From: Tardiphaga robiniae
GTDB taxonomy: Bacteria > Pseudomonadota > Alphaproteobacteria > Rhizobiales > Xanthobacteraceae
Assembly (NCBI RefSeq): GCF_001618955.1
Contig: NZ_LVYV01000056.1
Span: 1 to 64,000 of the forward strand
DNA length: 64,000 bases
Reading direction: 5' to 3'
The stretch's first letter is position 1; each line of letters starts with the position of its first letter. Below, piece by piece: positions 26,308 through 35,440 of the stretch. Both the position numbers and the translations under genes were made by a program. The notes below the pieces were generated by a model that saw only the letters and a list, made by a program, of their open reading frames with translations, had not been told where the DNA came from and did not search any database.

Positions 26308-26460
26308 GACTTACCTCGCCCCGCTTGCGGGGAGAGGTCGACTTTCACTTGCGCGAGCAAGTGGAAGTCGGGTGAGGGGGAGCCAGTGTTTCACTCGCTG
26401 GCTCCCCCTCACCCGTCTCCCCGCCTAGCGAAGCTTCGCTTCGCCGGGCGGGGCGAGGGA
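26308..26460. repeat. Inverted pair of G+C-rich repeat elements
   Basis: This 153-base gap contains two facing elements of the repeat family. GGGTGAGGGGGAGCCAG at about 26371-26387 and its complement at about 26398-26414 form one inverted pair, and local hairpins such as CGAAGCTTCG flank it. It separates the convergent VOC and M20 peptidase genes. Confidence 0.8.
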
Positions 26461-26461
26461 C

Positions 26462-27847
26462 CTACGACGCCCGGCTCTTCACTTCACCCAGATCCCAGAA
26501 CAGCCCTGCCATGATGTTCAACGCTTCCTCCGTCACCGGCAGGAGAATGTGCTCATCGGGCGCATGCTGCGAGCAGCCGGGATAGGAATGCGGCACCCAC
26601 ACGGTGGGCAGGCCGAGAATATCCGTGAATACGTCATTCGGCAGCGAGCCGCCGAAATTCGGCAGCAACGCCGGCGCGCTACCCGTGGTCTTGCGGACGG
26701 ACTCGACGGCCCAGCCGACCCAGGGATTGTCGATATCCGTACGCGAGGCCGAAAAATATTGCGACTGGCTCACCTTGATATCAGCGAAGCCGTTTTCAGC
26801 GAGATGCTTCTGAATGGCCGGTACGACATTCTCGATATCGGTGCCGACGACGAAGCGAAGCTGCAGCACCGCATTCGCCTTGCCGGGAATGGCATTGGCG
26901 GGATTGTTGATATTGCCGGCATTGATCGCCAGCACTTCCAGCGTATTCCACGCATAGAGCCGCTCAGCCGGCGATAATCCGTCTTCGCCCCAATTGTCGG
27001 AGATTGCGGGTTCATCTGCGGTGGGCTCGACCACCACATCGGCCAAGGCTGCACGGATCTGATTGGTGATCCGTGGCGGCTTCAGTGCATCGAGCAGGAT
27101 GCGGCCATTCTTGTCGACCAACGTCGCGATCGCCGAAGCAAGGATCGTCGCGGGATTGGCGAGCAGCCCGCCCCAATTGCCGGAATGATGCGCGCCCTCG
27201 CGCAATTCAATGTCCAGATGAATACGCCGGCCGCCGCGGCAGCCGAGGAAGATCGTGGGCCGCTCGGCGGAGAGCCGCGGCCCGTCGGAGGCGAGGAACA
27301 GATCGGCCTTGAGCGCATCGCGATGGGCTTCGCAGACCTTCGGCAGATCCGGCGAGCCGATCTCCTCACCCATTTCGATGATGAACTTCGCATTGAAGCC
27401 GAGCTTGCCGCCACGCGCTTCATGCACCGCGCGGAGCGCCGCGATATTGATGGCGTGCTGCCCCTTGTTGTCCGCCGTGCCCCGGCCATAGACGCGCTCG
27501 CCAACGGTTGTGCAGCGCCATGGATCGAGCCCATCGCGCCACTCGCCTTCCATGCCCGGCACAACATCGCCATGGCCATACATCAGCACCGTCGGCAGAT
27601 CCGCGCTCTCGCGATAGTCGGCGAGCAGACACGGCCCCTTGCCGCTCGGTGACCGGACCAGCTTTGTCGTGAAGCCGAGCGCCGTGAAGGCCGGCGTCAG
27701 TTCCTGCTCGAGATAGGCGCGCAGATCGTCGGCGCGCTTGTCGCTCTGGCTCTCGGTCTTGTAGCCGACCATGCGATCGAGCGTGGCGAGGAAATCACCT
27801 GACGTGAATTGCGCGTTGACCCGCGCGATGGCATCGGTCCGCGTCAT
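26462..27847 (-). CDS. M20-family metallopeptidase (dipeptidase/deacylase type)
   Basis: This 461-residue M20 enzyme shows the zinc ligands in order: His/Asp in YGHGDVVPG (about 90-98), Asp in GRGTADNKGQ, the catalytic Glu pair in EMGEEIGSPD, Asp in LASDGPR and the final His in GCSQHAPDE. A lid domain lies between about residues 205 and 330. It should cleave dipeptides or N-acyl amino acids. It starts one base after the aminotransferase stop and is the last gene of the kinase-aminotransferase-peptidase operon. Confidence 0.9.
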   Translation of the reverse strand: MTRTDAIARVNAQFTSGDFLATLDRMVGYKTESQSDKRADDLRAYLEQELTPAFTALGFTTKLVRSPSGKGPCLLADYRESADLPTVLMYGHGDVVPGMEGEWRDGLDPWRCTTVGERVYGRGTADNKGQHAINIAALRAVHEARGGKLGFNAKFIIEMGEEIGSPDLPKVCEAHRDALKADLFLASDGPRLSAERPTIFLGCRGGRRIHLDIELREGAHHSGNWGGLLANPATILASAIATLVDKNGRILLDALKPPRITNQIRAALADVVVEPTADEPAISDNWGEDGLSPAERLYAWNTLEVLAINAGNINNPANAIPGKANAVLQLRFVVGTDIENVVPAIQKHLAENGFADIKVSQSQYFSASRTDIDNPWVGWAVESVRKTTGSAPALLPNFGGSLPNDVFTDILGLPTVWVPHSYPGCSQHAPDEHILLPVTEEALNIMAGLFWDLGEVKSRAS

Positions 27848-27848
27848 C

Positions 27849-29192
27849 TCAGAGCGACGCCATCACGGCTTCGGCCTCGGTCAGCAACCGATCAGCATTG
27901 GCTTCGGTGAAGACCAGCGGCGGGCGCACCTTCAGAACATTGGCATGGGGACCAGTCGCCGAAATCAATACGCGGCGTGCACGCAGACCATTGACCACGG
28001 CCGATGCAGCCGCAGCATCCGGTTCCTTGGTGCTGCGATCCTTCACGAGTTCGACGCCGACATACAGCCCCGAGCCACGCACATCGCCGATCTGCTCATA
28101 TTTCTTCGCCAGCGTGTGGAAGCCGTCGCGCAGGATCTTGCCGACGCGGAGCGAATTCTCGACCAGTTTCTCGTCGCGAATGACGCTCAGCACGGCCTGT
28201 GCGGCCGCCATCGCCACCGTATTGCCGCCGAACGTATTGAAATAGCGGTTATCGCGGCCGAATTTCTCAACGATCTCCGGCAGCATCACGGCGGCAGCAA
28301 CGGGGTAGCCGTTGCCCATCGGCTTGCCCATGGTGATGATATCCGGCGTGATGCCGTGGCGCTGATAGCCCCACAATTTCTCGCCGCTGCGGCCGAAGCC
28401 GGACTGCACTTCGTCGGCGATGAACACGCCGCCCGCCTTGTGCACGACATCAATCACCGGCTTCAGTACATCGGTCGGATGCGAGAAGATACCATCGGAC
28501 GAGAACATCGAGTCCGCGATGAAGGCAGCGACTCCGACGCCGCGGCGTTGCAGATCAACGATCTGCTCCGACACTTTCTCGGCCATCCACGCACCGATCT
28601 TCTCCGGCGCGATGCGATAGGAATCCGGCGCGGGCACGCGGCGCACATAGGTGCCGAGCGGCGAATACGGCCCGAGCGATGGCGAGAAGCCCGCGGTCAG
28701 CTCCGAATTGCCGTGATAGGCCTCTTCGGTGATGATGATACCCTGATTGCCGGTGTGATGCTTGGCCATGCGGACGGCCAGATCGTTCGCTTCCGAACCG
28801 GTGCAGGTGAACATCGCATGGCGCTTCGGCCCATCGAAGGTGCCGAGCAGATCCTCGGCGTAATCGAGAATGCCCTTCTGGATGTAGCGCGTGTGGGTGC
28901 AGATGGTCTGCGCCTGCTGCGTGATCGCGTCGACCACGCGCGGATGGCAGTGGCCGACCGAGACCACGTTATTATAGGCGTCGAGATATTCGTTGCCTTC
29001 CGAGTCATAGAGCAGCACGCCTTTGGCACGCGCGACCTCGACGGGGTTGCTGTAGAACAGCCGGTAGGCCGGGCCGAGCAGATCGCTGCGGCGCTTCACG
29101 AGCTCGCGGCTCTCCTCAGTGAGGCCGGTCGCCGTTGCGGGGTCGAAGCCGTTGACCATCTTGCCGCGCGGCGCGCTGGTGACTGCGGTCAT
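27849..29192 (-). CDS. Class III aminotransferase-fold enzyme, probable phospho-lyase
   Basis: The 447-residue PLP enzyme has the class III motifs FTCTGSEANDLAVRMAKHHTG, FIADEVQSGFGRSGEKLWG and the PLP Lys in IITMGKPMGNGYPV. The MGKPMGNG form, rather than a plain ω-aminotransferase sequence, is typical of the AGXT2L group, which removes phosphate from O-phosphoethanolamine or 5-phosphohydroxylysine. The upstream kinase gene supports that role. The ATG at 29192 has AGAGGA eight bases upstream; a longer start at 29243 would overlap the kinase gene. A true transaminase remains possible. Confidence 0.85.
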   Translation of the reverse strand: MTAVTSAPRGKMVNGFDPATATGLTEESRELVKRRSDLLGPAYRLFYSNPVEVARAKGVLLYDSEGNEYLDAYNNVVSVGHCHPRVVDAITQQAQTICTHTRYIQKGILDYAEDLLGTFDGPKRHAMFTCTGSEANDLAVRMAKHHTGNQGIIITEEAYHGNSELTAGFSPSLGPYSPLGTYVRRVPAPDSYRIAPEKIGAWMAEKVSEQIVDLQRRGVGVAAFIADSMFSSDGIFSHPTDVLKPVIDVVHKAGGVFIADEVQSGFGRSGEKLWGYQRHGITPDIITMGKPMGNGYPVAAAVMLPEIVEKFGRDNRYFNTFGGNTVAMAAAQAVLSVIRDEKLVENSLRVGKILRDGFHTLAKKYEQIGDVRGSGLYVGVELVKDRSTKEPDAAAASAVVNGLRARRVLISATGPHANVLKVRPPLVFTEANADRLLTEAEAVMASL

Positions 29193-29232
29193 ATTGTTGT
29201 TTCCTCTGGAAGCAGGGTCGGATGTGGCGGAG

Positions 29233-30231
29233 TTATTTAGCAAAGCTCATGAGTTGATCGGAGATCTCGTCCATCGAACGAGCGATGAACCAGTCCATCT
29301 GGACCCAGGTCTGCTCATTGTTGCGCAGGACATAAGCCGCAACGGACGGCACGCGGTTGGCCATGGCCGTGGACAGCAGCAGGCGCGTCGCCAGACGGGA
29401 GAAGATCAGATGCGGAATGAGGCTGAGTTCTTCAGCGGTCAGATCGGCGATGGAGAGATAGCCACCCAGGAGATCGCGGCCATCGGCAAAGACATCGCCG
29501 TCCATCGCGACAGGGAGCTGGTTAAGCATCGCCGTCGACGCATCGATGGCGATGGCGGTGCGGACCGTATCGCCGAAATCGATGATGCCGCTGACGAAAC
29601 CCGGCAGCGACTCATCGACGACGACATTGGAGCGGGTGAAATCATTATGCAGCACCTGCGTACGGCACTGCTTGAGCCGGGTTTCGATCGCCGCGAAGCG
29701 CTCCAGCGCAGCCTCGACCTTGCGGCGCCGTGCAGCATCGGTGATTTCCGCCAGCAGATCGCGCAGCGTCAGCAGATTCTTCACGTCCCACGCGACAACC
29801 CGGGAATCCGACGGATGGCTGAAATCCGCCAGTGCGAGGCGGAGCCGCGCCAGCAACTTGCCGATCTCGGCCCGCCCCGATGCTGTGGACGGCACCTCAC
29901 TCAAAGGCTGGCCTTCGAGATAGGACATCATCCGCACCTGCCGGCGCTGGCCGGCACGATCCAGATAATTGAAATGCCGCTCGCCCTTGTCGTTGGGGAT
30001 GACACGCGGCACCGGCAGATCGGGCGCACGCGCCGCGACGTGATCGAGAACCTGCACCTGCAGATCAATCTCGGGGATGTCCTCGATGGGGTTCGCAACC
30101 TTCAGGATAAAGCGCGGCCCGCTTGCCGGCGCGATTCGGAAGGTGTCGTCCTTCTCGGTGGCAAAGCGCGTGGGACGGCCTTCGATGCCAAAACGCTCGC
30201 GGGCGAGATCGACGGCCTCATCATCCGTCAT
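29233..30231 (-). CDS. APH-fold small-molecule kinase, hydroxylysine-kinase-like
   Basis: The 332-residue protein has the aminoglycoside/choline kinase fold. The catalytic loop is VLHNDFTRSNVVVDE (Asp near 190) and the metal-binding segment is GIIDFGD. An N-terminal TRFATEKDDTFRI and FILKVANP strand pair carries the ATP-site Lys. With the next gene, a class III phospho-lyase-like enzyme, it forms the same pair as animal hydroxylysine kinase and its phospho-lyase, so phosphorylation of a hydroxy-amino acid or amino alcohol is likely. The start is uncertain: ATG 30231 is used here, but ATG 30264 is in frame. Confidence 0.8.
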   Translation of the reverse strand: MTDDEAVDLARERFGIEGRPTRFATEKDDTFRIAPASGPRFILKVANPIEDIPEIDLQVQVLDHVAARAPDLPVPRVIPNDKGERHFNYLDRAGQRRQVRMMSYLEGQPLSEVPSTASGRAEIGKLLARLRLALADFSHPSDSRVVAWDVKNLLTLRDLLAEITDAARRRKVEAALERFAAIETRLKQCRTQVLHNDFTRSNVVVDESLPGFVSGIIDFGDTVRTAIAIDASTAMLNQLPVAMDGDVFADGRDLLGGYLSIADLTAEELSLIPHLIFSRLATRLLLSTAMANRVPSVAAYVLRNNEQTWVQMDWFIARSMDEISDQLMSFAK

Positions 30232-30576
30232 ATTTATATACGATGCCGCGAGTCCGCCCTGCATTGCACCCGGACGCGCGGAAGGCTCAAATGTCACCTG
30301 AACTGATCCATCTCGATTCGGAACCCGGCACGTCGCGACCGGTACGCGCGACCATAGCAACGCTGTTCCCGCTTGTCAGGGCGTCCGCGCGGATGCGGGC
30401 ATTTTCGACGAATTAAGCCCGTATTTTCTGCCTTTGCTGCCCATTTGGGCATGGATGCCACGAAAGCCACATCGCATACGCGCGGCCTCGATCCGCCGGG
30501 CGCCATCAACGCCCAAGGCGCTGGCCGACCGGCGATATAGCAGGCAACGGCGTAAGCGCCGTTGCGGTGCCCTTGA
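30232..30576. other. Gap with terminator-like stem-loop
   Basis: No convincing gene. GCAACGGCG at 30544-30552 pairs perfectly with CGCCGTTGC at 30557-30565 around TAAG. It lies 12 bases beyond the stop of the minus-strand gene at 30577-30816. It may end that transcript, although no T run follows. The rest of the stretch only holds the upstream region of the kinase operon. Confidence 0.5.
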
Positions 30577-30816
30577 CTATTTGCCTCTGATGGCACCGGG
30601 GCCGCGAACATCGCTGATCGGCACACAGCTCTTCTTGCGACGCTGGTTGTTCGGCGCACCTTGCACCTTCAGTACCTTGCCCGCCGAACACGACCCGTTG
30701 TCGACGAACACGGTCGCATACGGATCCATCATCAGAGGTTCGAAGGAGAGAAATTTTTGCGCGAAACACGGCTGGGCGACGGCCGTCAGGAACAGTCCAA
30801 GCAGAATAGTACGCAC
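30577..30816 (-). CDS. Small secreted protein of unknown function
   Basis: This 79-residue precursor has a clear signal peptide (VRTILLGLFLTAVAQPCFAQ, cleavage after PCFA) and a mature domain of about 60 residues with two cysteines (GSCSAGKVL and KKSCVPI) that could form a disulphide. I recall small proteins of this pattern as a conserved uncharacterised family in rhizobia. GTG at 30816 is chosen because it places the signal peptide at the N-terminus; ATG 30888 would not. It begins five bases after the stop of the small membrane protein gene, suggesting one transcript. Confidence 0.7.
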   Translation of the reverse strand: MRTILLGLFLTAVAQPCFAQKFLSFEPLMMDPYATVFVDNGSCSAGKVLKVQGAPNNQRRKKSCVPISDVRGPGAIRGK

Positions 30817-30821
30817 GACGA

Positions 30822-31001
30822 TTATCTCACATAGATGACAAGACCGCCGATGATCACCAGGGCCGCGATCGCAAGAATATGGGCGCATGCGATCGAAACC
30901 GCCTCAACGGCGGAACCGACCTTCTGCCTGAGCTTCGACTCCTTGAATCGGAGCATAGGCATGCGAGACGCCACTTGCGCCTTGAAACGAGAGTCAGTCA
31001 A
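30822..31001 (-). CDS. Small single-span membrane protein
   Basis: The 59-codon frame starts at TTG 31001 with GGGGA about eight bases upstream; ATG at 30962 or 30956 would give shorter versions. It encodes a basic N-terminal half (RFKESKLRQK) and a strongly hydrophobic C-terminal helix (ACAHILAIAALVIIGGLVIYV) ending in Arg and the stop. The pattern of amphipathic basic segment plus one helix fits a small tail-anchored inner-membrane protein. It sits five bases upstream of the small secreted protein gene. No family is recognised. Confidence 0.55.
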   Translation of the reverse strand: MTDSRFKAQVASRMPMLRFKESKLRQKVGSAVEAVSIACAHILAIAALVIIGGLVIYVR

Positions 31002-31123
31002 TGAGCAGTCCCCAAATGCCGGCGCAAGATGTGTCCCACTTTGCCGACAAGCAAAGACTTGCGGTCAAATGAGGCGACAGTGAGTCAGGGCAACAGCCGC
31101 CAATGATCGCCGGGATTCGCCGG

Positions 31124-31459
31124 TCAGTTGGATTCCAGAATCCATGCCCTGCCCGCTTGCGCGACGGACGGCGCTACATCGCGGCCGCAGAACTCCGCAG
31201 CGCGCTCGAATTGTTCCTGAATTTCCGATGTTACCACCCCATTGGCGGCATCGAGTTCCCGCAGTGAGATGGTCGATGTAAAGGTTCCGGCAAAACAGCT
31301 GCAGAACTTTTTGGAATCGCTCGAAGGTTTGTTCGGCCGCTTGCGAAAGTGGTTCGAACAGCTTGTTTCCAGATTGTTCGCCATCTGATCGATTTCGTTC
31401 GCATAGGCCGGCGATGCGATGACGGCGGCAAGCGCCAATGCAAGTGCAGTCTGTTTCAT
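31124..31459 (-). CDS. Small periplasmic protein of unknown function
   Basis: This 111-residue precursor has a signal peptide (MKQTALALALAAVIASPAYA) and a mature part with four cysteines: one in LETSCSNHF, two in KFCSCFAG and one in EFCGRD. These could form two disulphides. The ATG at 31459 is chosen over an in-frame upstream start because it begins the signal peptide. Overlapping frames in other phases are shadows. No family recognised. Confidence 0.7.
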   Translation of the reverse strand: MKQTALALALAAVIASPAYANEIDQMANNLETSCSNHFRKRPNKPSSDSKKFCSCFAGTFTSTISLRELDAANGVVTSEIQEQFERAAEFCGRDVAPSVAQAGRAWILESN

Positions 31460-31867
31460 GGTGCAATAATAACCTCGGTACTCCAGCAACACATCGTCAC
31501 TCTGTCGTCATCCTCAGGTTCCACGGGAGAAGCTGGTGCTCACGCGCCTGTGTTCGGTATTCCGACATTCTGGGTTGAATTGTTGCAATTGTGACGGTTG
31601 AACAAATGAGCCGCATTGGCGATGTTCGCGAATGGGGCGGATGCCGAAAGTGATTGTGATTCTGCGATCAGCGGTCTGAGCGCCGCATTATTCGCTTATT
31701 CGATCGGTTCTCTGCTACGCGACGATCTCGGCATTTCCAGCAGACATGTCAGGTCGACAACGCTACACTGTCCGGGATTGATTGCGCTGTTGCTTGCGCT
31801 CGAATTCCTGAGCACCAACTGGACCACGCCGTTGCAGGATAGCGGCATGCCCCACAGGGACGCCTTC
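31460..31867. other. Intergenic stretch without a confident gene
   Basis: This stretch between the small periplasmic protein and the next small membrane protein has mixed composition and only weak open frames. One frame in phase with the following gene runs back to 31616, but the upstream part lacks a recognisable domain and has a poor ribosome binding site. Confidence 0.4.
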
Positions 31868-32101
31868 ATGGACAAGATCGCTCCGCATAAAGTCACGAAG
31901 GCCGATATCGTCTTCTCAGTCGGCCGCGGCCTCGTGATGGCCGCAGCTATCATCGGCGCCACATATTTCCTCGGAAGCTGGTATCTCGGCGGCAGCGACC
32001 TGGAATCGATCTATCAGACCGAAAGCTATAACGACGCCTCCACGACGCCGCGAATCGAACATGCGACTGCGCCCGGAACAACGGAGGAAGCGACGCAGTA
32101 A
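31868..32101 (+). CDS. Small membrane protein of unknown function
   Basis: The 77-residue frame has one hydrophobic helix (about residues 20-40: GLVMAAAIIGATYFLGSWYL) and a polar, Thr/Glu-rich C-terminal tail. ATG 31868 has AGGGACG eight bases upstream; starts at 31847 or 31616 are in frame. It is convergent with ugd, 32 bases away. No family recognised, and it could be a spurious frame. Confidence 0.5.
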   Translation: MDKIAPHKVTKADIVFSVGRGLVMAAAIIGATYFLGSWYLGGSDLESIYQTESYNDASTTPRIEHATAPGTTEEATQ

Positions 32102-32133
32102 GACACTGCGCGCCTCCCCCGCATTCGCGTAGA

Positions 32134-33453
32134 CTAGTAGGCCACCGCTTGTGGCCGCCCGACGCCGCTATACAGAAAACCGTTCCGCGTCACTTCATCC
32201 GGCGAATAGATGTTGCGGAGATCGATGATCACCGGACAGGCCATGATCGCCGCCATCTCCTTGAGATCGAGCGCGCGGAACTGCTCCCATTCGGTGACAA
32301 TGACCATGGCATGGCACCCGCGGGCACATTCATATGGGCCTTCGCAAAAGGTGACGTTTTCAAACACCTTCTTCGCCTGCTCCATGCCAACGGGATCGTA
32401 GACCCGCACCTCTGCGCCCATATCCTGCAAGGCCGTGATCAACGGGATCGACGGCGCGTCGCGCATGTCATCGGTGTTCGGCTTGAAGGTCACGCCGAGA
32501 ATGGCAATGGACTTGCCGCGCAGATTGCCGCCGAAGGCATGCGCGACCTTGCGCGCCATCGCGCGCTTGCGCTGGTCGTTGACGGCAACCACGGTCTCGA
32601 CGATGCGCAGCGGCGCTTCGTAATCCTGGCCCGTCTTGATCAGTGCCAGCGTGTCCTTCGGAAAACACGAGCCGCCATAGCCCGGTCCGGCGTGCAGGAA
32701 CTTCAGGCCGATCCGGTTGTCGAGGCCGATGCCCCGCGCGACTTCCTGTACATTGGCACCAACCTTCTCGGCGAGGTCGGCGATCTCGTTGATGAAGGCG
32801 ACCTTGGTCGCCAGGAACGAGTTGGCGGCGTATTTGGTCAGTTCGGCCGTGCGGCGATCCGTATACATGATCGGCGACGAGTTCAGATGCAGCGGCCGGT
32901 AGACTTCCGCCATGACATCCTTGGCGCGCTGATCGCTGGAACCGATGACGATACGATCGGGATGTTTGAAGTCTCTGATAGCAGCGCCTTCGCGCAGGAA
33001 TTCCGGATTCGAGACCACGGCGAATTCGGCATCCGGATTCTCCTCGCGAATGATGCGCTCGACCTCGTCGCCGGAACCGACCGGCACCGTCGACTTGTTG
33101 ACCACCACGGTGAACTTCTTGATGGCCTTCGCGATCTCGAGCGCCGCTGCATAGACATAGGACAGGTCCGCATGACCGTCACCGCGCCGCGACGGCGTGC
33201 CGACGGCGATGAACACCACCTCAGCCGCACCGACAGCAGATGCGACATCGGTGACGAATTTCAGCCGTCCCTGCTTGACGTTGCTCGCGACCAGCGCATC
33301 GAGACCGGGCTCATGGATCGGGATCTCACCGTTGTTCAGCGCATCGATCTTTCCCTGATCGGTATCGACGCAGGTGACGTGATGGCCGAAGTCCGAAAAG
33401 CACGCCCCCGACACGAGCCCCACATAGCCAGCGCCAATCATGGCAATTCGCAT
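32134..33453 (-). CDS. ugd: UDP-glucose 6-dehydrogenase
   Basis: The 439-residue enzyme begins with the NAD-binding MIGAGYVGLVSGACFSDFGH motif. It carries the catalytic Cys in GPGYGGSCFPKDT (near 260), preceded by a conserved FINEIADLAEKVGAN stretch and followed by the C-terminal domain with GVTFKPNTDDMRDAPS. It oxidises UDP-glucose to UDP-glucuronate in the cytoplasm, supplying an acidic sugar for the polysaccharide made by this locus. It is probably transcribed after the FkbM and sugar-transferase genes on the same strand. Confidence 0.96.
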   Translation of the reverse strand: MRIAMIGAGYVGLVSGACFSDFGHHVTCVDTDQGKIDALNNGEIPIHEPGLDALVASNVKQGRLKFVTDVASAVGAAEVVFIAVGTPSRRGDGHADLSYVYAAALEIAKAIKKFTVVVNKSTVPVGSGDEVERIIREENPDAEFAVVSNPEFLREGAAIRDFKHPDRIVIGSSDQRAKDVMAEVYRPLHLNSSPIMYTDRRTAELTKYAANSFLATKVAFINEIADLAEKVGANVQEVARGIGLDNRIGLKFLHAGPGYGGSCFPKDTLALIKTGQDYEAPLRIVETVVAVNDQRKRAMARKVAHAFGGNLRGKSIAILGVTFKPNTDDMRDAPSIPLITALQDMGAEVRVYDPVGMEQAKKVFENVTFCEGPYECARGCHAMVIVTEWEQFRALDLKEMAAIMACPVIIDLRNIYSPDEVTRNGFLYSGVGRPQAVAY

Positions 33454-33524
33454 TGCATGTCCTGTCTTGTAAACAGTCCGCGGTCAGAACGACCCGGACA
33501 TCCCCCGAGAATTCCGCATGCGCC

Positions 33525-34325
33525 TCAGCTGTTGAGGATCAACTCGCCGTCGAGATGCTGCGGAAAGAAAAAGAAGTTGTTGACGTAAGCTTGCCCGGGT
33601 TTACGGCCACCATTGGGCAGCAGCGCATCGGCGTCCTGCATTTCCCCAGCGTTGAAATGATCGATGGAGATCACCTCGTCGTCCTGAAGGAAGAAGCCGC
33701 GATAGGATTTGTCGCGAAAGAAATCGAACACCGAGCGCGTCGCCTCGGCACGGTGGCGATCCTCTGCCTCGACAAGGAAGACCGGCTGGCACCGGTCGAT
33801 CAGGCCGACGGCTCCATGCAAGACGCTCAACTCGTGCCCCTCGACGTCCACCTTCACGAAGGACACGTCCTCGCGCACGACACCATCGAGACGCGCCAAT
33901 GGAACATGCGTCGTGATCAGTTGCTTCACCGACGGCTCATATTGCTGTTCAAGCGATGCCCGCCCGTAAACAAGGCCATCCTCGCCTTGCGGCGTGTAAA
34001 GCTCGGCATCGCCTTCATGATCCGATAGTGCAACTTCATGGATGAGGACATTGGACGCCGAGGTGCGCCGGAGCAGATCGGCCATCTCATGCGACGGCTC
34101 GAACGCATGGACCTGACCGGACAGCCGCGCCAGTTGCTGGGTATAGAGACCGCAATTAGCGCCGACATCCACCGTGACAGCACCCTGCGGCACGATCTTG
34201 TCGAGATAGGCCAGTTCACGCTCCGCCGACTTGGGACGCTTCAGGAAGCGCCAGCGCAAATACATCGACGGGAAAGCGTCTTTCAGGAGCTGCTTGGTCC
34301 GTTGCGTCGCCGTCATGGCTGTCAC
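33525..34325 (-). CDS. FkbM-family methyltransferase
   Basis: This 266-residue SAM-dependent methyltransferase has motif I VTVDVGANCGLYTQQLARL (near 52-70), the acidic HAFEPSHEMADLL segment and VSFVKVDVEGHELSVLHGA, which is the FkbM hallmark. It has no membrane segment. In this setting it may O-methylate a sugar of the exopolysaccharide repeat. It lies between the priming transferase and ugd on the same strand. Confidence 0.9.
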   Translation of the reverse strand: MTAMTATQRTKQLLKDAFPSMYLRWRFLKRPKSAERELAYLDKIVPQGAVTVDVGANCGLYTQQLARLSGQVHAFEPSHEMADLLRRTSASNVLIHEVALSDHEGDAELYTPQGEDGLVYGRASLEQQYEPSVKQLITTHVPLARLDGVVREDVSFVKVDVEGHELSVLHGAVGLIDRCQPVFLVEAEDRHRAEATRSVFDFFRDKSYRGFFLQDDEVISIDHFNAGEMQDADALLPNGGRKPGQAYVNNFFFFPQHLDGELILNS

Positions 34326-34441
34326 CCTTGTTCGAGGCTGGTTTCAAGGCAAAACAATTCCGGGCGCCGGACGGAGGTCCGCCAGCGCAATGTCTGCAAT
34401 GTGTGGTGTGATCGATGCCGCCGCTCAATCGGTCGTGGGCA

Positions 34442-35209
34442 TCAGAAGGCATTACCGGAGAGGAATTCGCGCCGGACGGTTTGCACGATGATCATGATGT
34501 CCATACGCATCGACCATTTCTCGATATATTCGAGGTCGTAATCGATGCGCGAGATCGCCCGGGGCGCCTCGACAGTGCTGCCGCGGCAGCCGCTCACCTG
34601 GGCCAGGCCGGTGATGCCGGGCCGTGCGCTGTGACGCGTAAAGTAATACGGCACGAGATCTTCATAAAGCACGTTGGCGGCCAGCATGCCCGGTACATGG
34701 GGCCGCGGCCCAACCAGAGACATATCGCCCTTGAGCACGTTGATAAGCTGCGGAATTTCGTCGAGGCTGGTCTTGCGCAGCAGCTTGCCGATCCGCGTCA
34801 CCCGGGCGTCGCCTTCGACCGTCTGCTGAATGCCGCGCTTGTCGCCGGCATCGGTGCGCATCGAGCGAAACTTGTAGATCTTGAAGAAGCGGTTGCGGTA
34901 GCCGTAGCGATACTGGGTGAAGAACACCGGTCCCGGCGAGGTCGCCTTGATGATGATTGCGATGGTGATCAGCAGCGGCGCGAGAAACAGCAGGGCCGAG
35001 CCTGCGGCTGCAATGTCGAACAATCGCTTGGCAATCGACTCCGACGGCTCGCACCGGGCAACCTGGTTCGTCCGGCGGCTGCGATAGGCGCTGTTCCGAT
35101 AGGACCCGTGGCCGGCAAACTCGACCGGTCGCACTGAAATGAACTGCCGCTCCTTCCAGAGCGGCGTCACCTTGTTGCGATCAAAACCAACTGAAACTGT
35201 AGAGGCCAT
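34442..35209 (-). CDS. Priming sugar-phosphate transferase (small PHPT type)
   Basis: This 255-residue protein has one N-terminal membrane-inserting helix (about 82-105) followed by the catalytic domain: [47 protein letters not shown] and [12 protein letters not shown]. It transfers a sugar-1-phosphate to undecaprenyl phosphate, the first step of repeat-unit assembly. It lacks the four-helix N-terminal domain of WbaP and so belongs with the monotopic short forms such as ExoY or PssY. The ATG at 35209 has an AGGGAG site; the frame is open further upstream but without a good start. Confidence 0.93.
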   Translation of the reverse strand: MASTVSVGFDRNKVTPLWKERQFISVRPVEFAGHGSYRNSAYRSRRTNQVARCEPSESIAKRLFDIAAAGSALLFLAPLLITIAIIIKATSPGPVFFTQYRYGYRNRFFKIYKFRSMRTDAGDKRGIQQTVEGDARVTRIGKLLRKTSLDEIPQLINVLKGDMSLVGPRPHVPGMLAANVLYEDLVPYYFTRHSARPGITGLAQVSGCRGSTVEAPRAISRIDYDLEYIEKWSMRMDIMIIVQTVRREFLSGNAF

Positions 35210-35404
35210 GCTCTCGCTCCCTGCTGGAACTTTGGTGCGCGAAAATCGAACAGAAACATGCCTATGTGGCAGGCATGCGAATTCAGAACCCTTCCCTTCG
35301 ACGAACATTCGCAATTGCGAAACCATCTTCGTCGATCAGCAAGAACCTTCATCCCTGAAGATTTCTTAACTGTGCGAACGAATTAGGGCGGCAAAACGGT
35401 ATTG

Positions 35405-35440
35405 GCGTGTAACATTACGCAGTCGCAATATTGATATAAT
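35405..35440 (+). promoter_or_regulatory. Possible promoter with overlapping dyad
   Basis: In the A/T-rich divergent region 35210-36027, TATAAT at 35435-35440 could be a -10 element. GTAA-CA-TTAC, flanked by GCGT and GC (35405-35420), forms a dyad where the -35 element would lie. No good -35 consensus is visible. The rest of this 818-base region holds only the small frame listed next and no other supported feature. Confidence 0.3.

Noticed and set aside
30294-30659. Minus-strand frame of 121 codons
   Set aside because: It overlaps the signal-peptide-bearing small gene out of frame and is Arg/Pro/Cys-rich without a domain.
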